Source of the DNA: Myxococcota bacterium
GTDB lineage: Bacteria; Myxococcota_A; Polyangia; HGW-17
NCBI GenBank assembly: GCA_018821745.1
Contig: JAHJLU010000722.1
Location: forward strand, 1 to 6,649
Length of the DNA stretch: 6,649 bases
Direction of reading: 5' to 3'
A program made the position numbers and the translations under genes. Positions 1-5,605 of the stretch are shown piece by piece; the first letter of the stretch is position 1; the number at the start of each line of letters is the position of its first letter. Under the pieces are notes generated by a model, which did not search any database, was not told where the DNA came from, and saw only the letters and a list, made by a program, of their open reading frames with translations.

Positions 1-189
1 CAGGCCGTTTAGCTTTGGCATCTTGTAGTCCGAGAGGATGACCTTGAAGCTCTTGTCACGGGTGATCGCGTCCACCGCCTCGAACCCCGACTGCTTGGTT
101 ACAACGTCATAGTCGTGGACAAGGTTTCGCCTCAGGGAATCCAGAATGGAAACATCGTCATCCACTATCAGTATTCTGCTCTTTTTCAT
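1..189 (-). CDS. Response regulator, N-terminal receiver domain (partial)
   Basis: The first 63 residues of a two-component response regulator; the gene continues past the left edge. The sequence begins MKKSRILIVDDD and reads as a receiver domain. It shows beta-1 followed by the acidic pocket D10-D11-D12, a helix with SLRRNL, and the phospho-acceptor Asp in the SDYKMP motif at about D54, followed by the usual LNG turn. An aspartate kinase target of this type takes phosphate from a histidine kinase, and the divergent membrane kinase starting at 436 is the obvious candidate partner. The ATG is preceded by GGAGG at 194-198, four bases away, which fixes the start. The output domain is outside the window. 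RILIVDDD...SDYKMP receivers often carry HD-GYP, GGDEF or DNA-binding outputs, so its effect cannot be stated. Receiver identity is very secure; pairing with the kinase is inferred from position. Confidence 0.92.
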   Translation of the reverse strand, partial: MKKSRILIVDDDVSILDSLRRNLVHDYDVVTKQSGFEAVDAITRDKSFKVILSDYKMPKLNGL

Positions 190-283
190 CAAACCTCCGC
201 TGGCTGCCGTTTTTTACCAACCTCTCAGGCGATGCACCCTGACATCCCGTTGAAAAACACTCCATGGGTTCTCGGGTTTTGCC

Positions 284-300
284 TATGCGACTAGTATGCG
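284..300. repeat. Spaced direct repeat TATGCG (possible operator)
   Basis: TATGCG occurs at 284-289 and again at 295-300. The copies start 11 bases apart, about one DNA helical turn, and the spacer ACTAG forms the palindrome ACTAGT with the next base. Two half-sites on the same face of the helix within a divergent promoter region would suit a regulator binding site, but two hexamers can also occur by chance. Function is inference only. Confidence 0.3.
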
Positions 301-405
301 GAAGTGGTGGAGAAAATCAAGGGCCAAATTATGGTGTTGCGTATTTGTAGTGTGATCTGGCATGTAAGTATTGGTAAATAATATCGTAAGTAGAAAGATG
401 TAATT

Positions 406-423
406 CAGCTTGAAAAGAAGCTG
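406..423 (+). promoter_or_regulatory. Small hairpin upstream of the kinase start codon
   Basis: CAGCTT at 406-411 and AAGCTG at 418-423 are perfect inverted repeats around the loop GAAAAG. The 3' arm ends 12 bases before the ATG at 436. The kinase has only a weak purine stretch (ATGGGG, 426-431) as Shine-Dalgarno, so an mRNA stem here could affect ribosome loading. The 6-base-pair stem is short, and there is no T-run after it, so it is not an intrinsic terminator. Confidence 0.35.
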
Positions 424-435
424 CAATGGGGCACA

Positions 436-2985
436 ATGATCGAAAAGGAAAAATCTAAGAAGCATACCCCCATGAGAAAACCCGCAACTGCACCGCCACG
501 TTATAGCCTCGGAATGACACGCGTTGTTCTTGTTAATATAGTTATATCAATACTATTAGCGTTTGTGTTGTTGCAATATGGCAGGATAAGTGCAGGCCCA
601 TTTCACTTCCATTATACAACGAATTTTTTCGTGGCACTGTTTTCTGTCTTTGTTGGAATTATAAATTGTACGCGGTATCTTGAGGCTGGCAAAAAGGAGG
701 CACTCGCCCTCTCTGTGGGGTTTACCACGGGCGGATTGATGTTTTTGCTGGTGTTTTGCAATTACTGTTACATGGGCCACTTCAGGTCCACCCTGATACC
801 CCCGTGGGGGGAGGGATCACTCCGGGCTGGCGGCGTATCGATAATTGCTGTGGGCGTTTGGTTGGCATACAGTAACGTTCTACACAAGAAAGTCATGGGA
901 CGGCCCTCCTGGGGTCCTCTCCTCAGCCTGATCCTGTTTCTTGCCATCGTTATTCCCGGTGGACTTTACGCTTTGCTGCGGGTTGCGCTGCCTCACTTGA
1001 AAGGCAGCGTGGAGTATCAACTCGCCTCAATCCCCGTGATGGTGGTGTGCGGGTCTGGTCTCTTTGCAGCGGTCAGGGCCTGGCGCAGGGGAAGGGCACA
1101 GGGGCCTGCTGTCTCCGGAATTGTCGCCCTCCTGCTCCTCTCTGGAGCGCCCCTGATTCTGGCAGCCGGTGATCGTGCAGCGGGCACAGCCCTCGCGGGG
1201 TATTGGCTGGTGATGACCGCAGTTTTAATTCAGTTTTTCCATGGGTTACCGGTTGCTCAACAGGGGAAATTCCATGGGCCTGCAGTGCCGGTCGCACCCG
1301 TGGACAATAAAAAACTGAAGTCCCACAGTGATGCACTCTTCCAGGCCTATATCCGATCCTCCCAGGTTGCGGTGCTCATCCATCGGGGAGACAAGTGGAT
1401 CTTCTGCAATGAGGCGGCCGCACTGTTGACCGGGTATTCCGCCAATGAACTCAAGGCGCTCTATTTCTGGGAGATCGTCCCTCCCGAGAGCGCGCCCCGC
1501 ATGAAAAGTGCCCGTAAAAAGATGCTCAACGGGCTGGAACTGTTCGACAAACACGCGGTGAGAATTCTCACGAAAAATGGAGATGAGCGGTGGGCGGATG
1601 TGCGGGTGGAGGTGATTCAGTACCGCAAGGAGGTGTCATACATGGTGACTGCCATTGATATGACAGAGCTAAAGCTGGCGGAGAACGCGATCCAGTCGGC
1701 CTATGTGGATCTCGAGGAGCAGGTGCGTGAACGGACCAGCGATCTGGAGGAGGCGAATCTGCGGTTGAAACTGCAGGCACGGGGCCTCGATCAGCTCAAG
1801 GACGCGGTCATCATCACCGACGCCGATAAAATGATCCTGTACTGTAATGAAGGGTTTCAGCGGATCACCGGATACACCTGCACCGAGGTCATCGGGAGCA
1901 TGCAGGCCATATTCACCGGGCAGCTCTGCTCCAAGGAGGTCTACCTGGAGATGCTTGCAAAACTCGACCAGGGCCTCCCATGGAAGGGGACGGTGATCAA
2001 CAGGCGCCGGTCAAAGACCCTCTACATCGAAGAGACCACCATCTCCCCCGTGAGTTTCGAAGAGGGTGAGGTGACCCATTATATTTCGGTTTTGCGTGAC
2101 GTGAGTACCCAGGTGGCCATGGAGAAGCGGCTGGTTCAGTCCCAGAAACTGCAGACCATGGGGCAGCTTGCCTCGGGGGTTGCCCACGAGGTGAACACAC
2201 CGGTGCAGTTCATTGGCGACAATATCCACTTTCTGGAGAATTCCTTTGATCAGATCCTGTGGCTCCTGACCTCTATTCAGATCCTGGGGACACCCACGGA
2301 TGATCTTGCCACAGCGGAGGAGCGCATCAATGCAATCTCCAGGGAGATCTACAAAATCAACCTGGAATACTACATGTCCGAGATCCCCCTGGCCATCGCC
2401 CAGTCCCGGGATGGCATCGAGCGGGTGGCTGGAATTGTGCGCTCCATTCTCAATTTTACCCACCCGGGGATGCAGACCCAGGAACGCACGGATATCAACC
2501 AGCTGGTGGAGGACACAATCACCGTGGCGAGACACGAGTATATTCACTACGCCACCCTCCTGACGGATCTCTGTCCCAATCTGCCCCTCGTGGTCTGCCA
2601 TCCCGGCGAGATCGGGCAGGTCATCCTGAACCTGGTGGTAAACAGCGCCCAGTCCATTAAGAGCAAAATGGAGAAGACGGAGAAGATGGGGATCATCGAG
2701 CTGTTGACCAGGGAGGTGGCCGAGGGCGTTGAGATTGTGGTCTCGGACACGGGGACGGGGATCCCGAAGAACATCCAGGAGCAGGTCTTTGAACCCTTCT
2801 TTACAACCAAGCAGCTGGGCAAGGGTACGGGGCAGGGGCTCTTCATGGTCCACACCATGGTGACCAAACACGGGGGAAAGGTGTGGTTCGAGTCCTCCCA
2901 TGACAAGGGGACCACCTTTCATGTTCTCCTCCCTCTGCGCCCCGATCGAAGCCAGAGCGAGCCACTCGCCGCCGCTGGAACATAA
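436..2985 (+). CDS. Membrane-bound PAS-PAS sensor histidine kinase
   Basis: An 849-residue two-component sensor kinase of the inner membrane. It autophosphorylates on His and passes the phosphate to a response regulator, plausibly the divergent one starting at 189. Residues 1-25 are basic and cytoplasmic. Hydrophobic helices follow at roughly 30-50, 61-80, 89-112, 132-150, 160-185, 194-214, 225-244 and 251-270. PAS 1 spans about 298-414 and PAS 2 about 450-560, joined by a heptad-like coiled coil (about 411-450). The H-box is GVAHEVNTPVQF with phospho-acceptor H584. The HATPase domain shows the N-box NLVVN (N732, N736), G1 motif DTGTG (771-775), F-box EPFFTT (786-791) and G2 GKGTGQGL (795-802). 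All catalytic motifs are intact, so it should be active. No haem or flavin ligand is evident, and the signal is unknown. A later ATG at 472 (M13) is possible, but neither start has a strong Shine-Dalgarno. The first ~225 bases are AT-rich compared with the remainder. I do not recognise the membrane domain as a named family with confidence. Confidence 0.95.
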   Translation: MIEKEKSKKHTPMRKPATAPPRYSLGMTRVVLVNIVISILLAFVLLQYGRISAGPFHFHYTTNFFVALFSVFVGIINCTRYLEAGKKEALALSVGFTTGGLMFLLVFCNYCYMGHFRSTLIPPWGEGSLRAGGVSIIAVGVWLAYSNVLHKKVMGRPSWGPLLSLILFLAIVIPGGLYALLRVALPHLKGSVEYQLASIPVMVVCGSGLFAAVRAWRRGRAQGPAVSGIVALLLLSGAPLILAAGDRAAGTALAGYWLVMTAVLIQFFHGLPVAQQGKFHGPAVPVAPVDNKKLKSHSDALFQAYIRSSQVAVLIHRGDKWIFCNEAAALLTGYSANELKALYFWEIVPPESAPRMKSARKKMLNGLELFDKHAVRILTKNGDERWADVRVEVIQYRKEVSYMVTAIDMTELKLAENAIQSAYVDLEEQVRERTSDLEEANLRLKLQARGLDQLKDAVIITDADKMILYCNEGFQRITGYTCTEVIGSMQAIFTGQLCSKEVYLEMLAKLDQGLPWKGTVINRRRSKTLYIEETTISPVSFEEGEVTHYISVLRDVSTQVAMEKRLVQSQKLQTMGQLASGVAHEVNTPVQFIGDNIHFLENSFDQILWLLTSIQILGTPTDDLATAEERINAISREIYKINLEYYMSEIPLAIAQSRDGIERVAGIVRSILNFTHPGMQTQERTDINQLVEDTITVARHEYIHYATLLTDLCPNLPLVVCHPGEIGQVILNLVVNSAQSIKSKMEKTEKMGIIELLTREVAEGVEIVVSDTGTGIPKNIQEQVFEPFFTTKQLGKGTGQGLFMVHTMVTKHGGKVWFESSHDKGTTFHVLLPLRPDRSQSEPLAAAGT

Positions 2986-3023
2986 GATTTGGGGCAATCA
3001 ACTTTAGTGAAATCGAAGGATTC

Positions 3024-3761
3024 TCAGGGGGTCTGTGTGGTGAGCCTAAAGAGCAGATCATCGAGGTGTTTGCCCATACGGCTGAAGGCGATGTAGGTGA
3101 GGGTTCCTGAGAAAATCCCGCCTATGACGGGGACGACTCGGGCGAGGGCTTTTGTGAGGCTGTCACGTGCTACGGTGTGCCCCATCCACTGCTCCAGGTC
3201 CCGGGCGTTTTCCGCGAGGCCGGCGGCCTCGAGGAGCTCTGCCGCACCGAGACCTTTTTGGGAGACCAGGGTTTTGTGGAGCTCCACGAGCAGATCATCG
3301 GCACGGTCCGAGCCGAACATGGAGGCCATGAACACCGTGATGAGCAGCCTGGTTTGTTCGTCGGCTTCCTCACTGGAGCCGTCCGTACCAAGCAGTGGTG
3401 GCCAGCCATAGAGGAGAGTGAGTTTCTGACTCACCTTGAGGAGGTGCCAGAAGAACTGGGCAAGATCCGCCGGGACTGCGCCCACGATGGCGATGCCACC
3501 GGGGAGCCCTGTGACCAGTGAGAGGGCTGTCACGCCACGGCGATGGGCCCTGACGGTGCGTTCCGCGATGCGCTTGAGGGTCCTTGGTTCCAGGCCCGAG
3601 ACCAGAGGGGAGGACTCGATGGCCGCGTTGACAGACTCGTCGCTGGTGAACGGGGAGAGCACTTTATTGAACCATTCGTGCTTTGATACCCTCACCGAAG
3701 GGAGTTTCAGAGCCTTTTGCAGGATTGCTCTCCAGGTTATCATTTCTTGGGATGCGTTCAT
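3024..3761 (-). CDS. EcsC-like family protein
   Basis: A 245-residue protein of unknown exact function that resembles the EcsC family. EcsC was named from the Bacillus ecs ABC-transporter operon; the biochemical role of the family is not settled. From MNASQEM, the visible landmarks are a mostly helical N-terminal part, a glycine-rich hydrophobic segment with GLPGG (85-89), PADLAQFFWH (97-106) followed by LLYGW (116-120), an acidic loop (128-136), and a second hydrophobic glycine segment VVPVIGGIFSG (209-219) near the C terminus. The two hydrophobic segments could associate with or cross the membrane. There is no signal peptide. The ATG at 3761 was chosen because GAGGG (3769-3773) lies seven bases upstream; an upstream in-frame extension to 3866 has no such site and reads like non-coding sequence. 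It is convergent with the kinase (38-base gap, no terminator seen) and divergent from the gene at 3943. The gene is secure; the family name is from motif pattern and moderate. Confidence 0.7.
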   Translation of the reverse strand: MNASQEMITWRAILQKALKLPSVRVSKHEWFNKVLSPFTSDESVNAAIESSPLVSGLEPRTLKRIAERTVRAHRRGVTALSLVTGLPGGIAIVGAVPADLAQFFWHLLKVSQKLTLLYGWPPLLGTDGSSEEADEQTRLLITVFMASMFGSDRADDLLVELHKTLVSQKGLGAAELLEAAGLAENARDLEQWMGHTVARDSLTKALARVVPVIGGIFSGTLTYIAFSRMGKHLDDLLFRLTTQTP

Positions 3762-3942
3762 AGGGGTACCCTCACATTCAGGATTCTTGACCGTTTGATC
3801 CGATCTAGCAGAGTTTTCGCCTCTTGGCCAACAAAACCCCGTGCCGTCACTCCAATTCCTTCGCAATTTGCCCCTTTCCGTGATATGAAAGTGCTACCCA
3901 TGATTGTTATTAAACGGTTGTTTTCCGAGGAGGCCCGGGTCC
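3762..3942. other. Divergent intergenic region (EcsC-like / channel-like gene)
   Basis: A 181-base region between two divergent starts that should hold both promoters. Next to the leftward start is the 8-base palindrome GGGTACCC (3764-3771), overlapping the ribosome binding site. For the leftward gene a weak TTGGCC / TGC-TAGATC arrangement with an 18-base spacer is the best I can find on the minus strand, around 3799-3831. A better rightward promoter candidate is listed separately. No extra gene is supported here. Confidence 0.5.
3860..3889 (+). promoter_or_regulatory. Candidate sigma-70 promoter for the 3943 gene
   Basis: TTCGCA at 3860-3865 and TATGAA at 3884-3889 are separated by 18 bases. 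Each matches its consensus at four of six positions, and the -10 is preceded by TG at 3881-3882, giving an extended -10. Transcription would start near 3896, leaving a leader of about 47 bases before the ATG at 3943. This is a pattern match only. Confidence 0.35.
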
Positions 3943-4815
3943 ATGAGTGAAAAGGATACTCTCATTCTAATCAATGCGGTTCCATGCGTGGTGGGAGCGC
4001 TCTTTGTGGCGGTGCGATTTTTTTACCAGGCCTTCGTGCTGAAAATCAACGCCGATGCCTTCAATGCGCAGATCACCAAACTGGTGACCGCCAACAACAC
4101 AGACCGGGCAATCAAGTTATGCGGCGCCGCACCCAGCGCCTTGCTGTCACTGGTCACAGTGAAGCTTCTGAAGGAGTCACAGGAAAAATATTTTGATACG
4201 GGCACGTTCCGGGAAGAATCCGGGCGTATTATCGACGGCGCGACGGGCCGCTTCGCCCTCATGAATTTTGTGGGGCTCTCGGGGATGGCCATCTCCACCT
4301 ACCTGTTTTACCGGTCGGGGACCATGCACCACAAGGCCTTCCTTATCCCCTTGGGGATAAACGCGTACCTGAACCTCTCCACCTTCGTGGGTGCCCGGGC
4401 TCTGAAAATCACGGTAACCAGAACCATTGAGGCCCTGCTCAATACCATGGAGAAGTTGCATCGCATTGGAGGAGATCACGAGGAGCGGCATAAATCTCCA
4501 AGGAAAGAGCGACCGATCATCGCAGTGTCGGGCGTGACTCCCCGTGTGAGCGCTGCTTTTGGCGATCAGGTGCTGGAGTTTGGATCCGATGAAGATAATG
4601 ACTCCGCGACGAGCGGCCGATCTGGGAGCCATAATGAAGGCCAATCCTTATCCAAAGGGAGTACCGGTGCTGGATCACCGGTGGTGTGCAGTTTCTGTGG
4701 TGTCCCAAAAACTTTGAAGGCTGGATATGAAGGCTCCCTCACGCCTTACAACATCGATGAGTGGGTGGAGGGCCCCTGCGGGGAGTGTGGAGGTGAGCTG
4801 TTTCGTATTCCCTGA
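3943..4815 (+). CDS. Three-helix membrane protein, TolQ/MotA-like loop, zinc-ribbon tail
   Basis: A 290-residue protein I do not recognise as a named family. Helix 1 spans about 7-33. A polar loop (about 36-103) contains NADAFNAQITKLV and then DRAIKLCGAAPSALLSLV, reminiscent of the cytoplasmic loop after the first helix in MotA/TolQ/ExbB proteins, where an Ala-Ile-x-x-Cys segment precedes a small-residue patch. Helices 2 and 3 follow at about 104-124 and 130-152, so the three-helix layout also fits that group. The typical third-helix pore and polar residues are not clear, and no ExbD/TolR/MotB-like partner is adjacent. Residues 175-246 are charged and Ser/Gly-rich, probably disordered. The tail carries C249-x2-C252 and C279-x2-C282, a zinc-ribbon-like pair. 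The ATG at 3943 has GAGGAGG at 3927-3933, nine bases upstream; an upstream TTG at 3904 lacks a site and would overlap this one. It is divergent from the EcsC-like gene and followed by a terminator. The gene is secure; function is unknown. Confidence 0.85.
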   Translation: MSEKDTLILINAVPCVVGALFVAVRFFYQAFVLKINADAFNAQITKLVTANNTDRAIKLCGAAPSALLSLVTVKLLKESQEKYFDTGTFREESGRIIDGATGRFALMNFVGLSGMAISTYLFYRSGTMHHKAFLIPLGINAYLNLSTFVGARALKITVTRTIEALLNTMEKLHRIGGDHEERHKSPRKERPIIAVSGVTPRVSAAFGDQVLEFGSDEDNDSATSGRSGSHNEGQSLSKGSTGAGSPVVCSFCGVPKTLKAGYEGSLTPYNIDEWVEGPCGECGGELFRIP

Positions 4816-4820
4816 TGCCC

Positions 4821-4850
4821 CGGCACCTTCTCATGGGTGCTGTTCTTTTT
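4821..4850 (+). terminator. Intrinsic terminator after the 3943 gene
   Basis: The arms 4821-4828 and 4835-4842 form an eight-pair stem built on GCACC/GGTGC, with two G-U pairs, around the six-base loop TCTCAT. It is followed by the T-rich run TTCTTTTT at 4843-4850. It begins six bases after the stop codon at 4813-4815. This is the classic rho-independent layout and implies that the following methyltransferase-like gene is mostly transcribed from its own promoter. Confidence 0.7.
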
Positions 4851-4884
4851 CCACACAGGCAAAAAAACTGGTAGAAGGTTTCCC

Positions 4885-4889
4885 GGAGG
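4885..4889 (+). promoter_or_regulatory. Ribosome binding site fixing a TTG start
   Basis: GGAGG lies six bases before the TTG at 4896, an ideal spacing. The first in-frame ATG (4947, codon 18) is preceded by GGTGGATAC, a poorer site. The residues between the two, WEFVESAPLKGGG, belong to the conserved start of this protein type, so the TTG is preferred. Confidence 0.75.
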
Positions 4890-4895
4890 TGCCCA

Positions 4896-5573
4896 TTGTT
4901 AGCCTGGGAATTCGTTGAGAGCGCGCCCTTAAAGGGTGGTGGATACATGGAACTCATGCGTCGGGGCAAGGAAATGGTCATCCGGGTCGAGGGCCGGGAG
5001 CTCATGGGCACCCACGTCCACGGATCCGAAGATGCCCTGGCGGATATCGCCTGTGACTACCTCAGGGACGACGCGCCCGAACTCAATATCTCCATGCTCA
5101 TCGGGGGTCTGGGGATAGGGTTTACGCTGGCGGCGGCGCTGCGTCGTGTGGGTCCTGCCTCCCGGGTCGTTGTGGCGGAGCTCATGGAGGCTGTGGGCCG
5201 GTGGAACCGCGGACCCCTGGGGGAGGCGGCGGGTCACCCCCTTGAAGATGAACGGGCGCTGCTGGTTATTGATGACGTGGCCAACCTCATCCGCCAGCCG
5301 GTGGAGCCCTACGATACCATCCTGCTGGATGTGGACAATGGCCCCCACGGGATTACCCAGGAGTCCAATAACTGGCTCTACAGTCCCATGGGGCTCAAGG
5401 CTTCCTTTGACGCCCTTCGCCCCGGGGGCGTGCTGGGTGTCTGGTCTGCCGCCGATGATCGGAACTTCTCACGCCGTCTGGAGCGGGCCGGTTTTCTGGT
5501 GAAGGTGCACCAGGTCAGGGCCCGGGGCGCCAAGGGGGGACCCAAACACACCATCTGGATGGCCCGTCGCTGA
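4896..5573 (+). CDS. Spermidine synthase-like SAM-dependent enzyme
   Basis: A complete 225-residue soluble protein of the class I methyltransferase (Rossmann) fold, in the group usually annotated spermidine synthase-like. After a short N-terminal region (WEFVESAPL, then VIRVEGRELMGTHVHGSEDALA) comes the cofactor-binding glycine loop LIGGLGIGFTLAAAL (about 68-82). The strand VVVAEL ends in the acidic residue expected to bind the ribose (about 91-96). LLVIDDVANL (about 121-130), ILLDVDNGP (about 142-150), a loop with NNWLYSPMGL, and RPGGVLGVWSA (about 174-184) follow. Compared with true SpeE, it is about 60 residues shorter. The GGG-D-G loop is replaced by GGLGIG, and the catalytic D-S-[ST]-D-P motif by DVDNGP, so an aminopropyl transfer role is doubtful; the substrate is unknown. 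It starts at TTG with a strong GGAGG. It is preceded by a terminator and convergent with the phosphorylase gene, so it looks monocistronic. The fold and group are secure; the reaction is not. Confidence 0.85.
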   Translation: MLAWEFVESAPLKGGGYMELMRRGKEMVIRVEGRELMGTHVHGSEDALADIACDYLRDDAPELNISMLIGGLGIGFTLAAALRRVGPASRVVVAELMEAVGRWNRGPLGEAAGHPLEDERALLVIDDVANLIRQPVEPYDTILLDVDNGPHGITQESNNWLYSPMGLKASFDALRPGGVLGVWSAADDRNFSRRLERAGFLVKVHQVRARGAKGGPKHTIWMARR

Positions 5574-5576
5574 TTG

Positions 5577-5598
5577 CCCTGAAAAATGTTTTGCAGGG
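5577..5598. terminator. Weak hairpin between convergent genes
   Basis: CCCTG (5577-5581) pairs with CAGGG (5594-5598), with a further A/T stretch (A 5583-5586, T 5589-5592) able to extend the stem past one mismatch. It sits in the 32-base gap between the stops of two convergent genes, where a shared bidirectional terminator is expected. Neither strand has a good T-run after the stem, so efficiency is doubtful. Confidence 0.35.
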
Positions 5599-5605
5599 AG
5601 GGGTG

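Larger units (their letters stand above)
190..435. other. Divergent intergenic region between regulator and kinase
   Basis: This 246-base gap separates two divergently transcribed genes and must hold promoters for both. Bases 300-435 are AT-rich (bases 361-420 are about 28% GC by hand count). I found no promoter with good matches at both -10 and -35, and no sigma-54 element with the required GG-N10-GC spacing. AT-rich hexamers resembling a -10 occur at 375-384 (TAAATA, TAATAT) ahead of the kinase, but without a matching -35. Recognisable structures are a TATGCG direct repeat at 284-300 and a hairpin at 406-423. No small gene with a ribosome binding site is evident. Confidence 0.6.

Noticed and set aside
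266..283. Possible sigma-54 promoter (GGG...TTTTGCC)
   Set aside because: The GG to GC distance is 12-13 bases rather than the required 10, and the flanking bases do not fit.
351..367. CRP-like half site TGTGATCTGG
   Set aside because: The right half reads ATGTA instead of TCACA, so there is no symmetric site.
283..465. Small minus-strand open frame (60 codons) in the regulator-kinase gap
   Set aside because: It overlaps the kinase start, has no ribosome binding site, and its Phe/Leu/His-rich translation reflects AT-rich non-coding sequence.
2011..2997. Long open frame (328 codons) on the minus strand opposite the kinase
   Set aside because: It lies antisense to strongly conserved PAS, HisKA and HATPase sequence. 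Its translation is rich in His/Gly/Leu without domain pattern, and it is explained by GC-rich codon bias.
3051..3300. 13-base direct repeat GAGCAGATCATCG at 3051-3063 and 3288-3300
   Set aside because: Both copies encode the same DDLL peptide pattern in frame within the EcsC-like gene, exactly 79 codons apart. A coding coincidence or weak internal similarity, not a mobile-element or recombination site.
3762..3866. N-terminal extension of the EcsC-like protein to 3866
   Set aside because: The added 35 residues look like translated intergenic DNA, and the ATG at 3761 has a well-spaced GAGGG.
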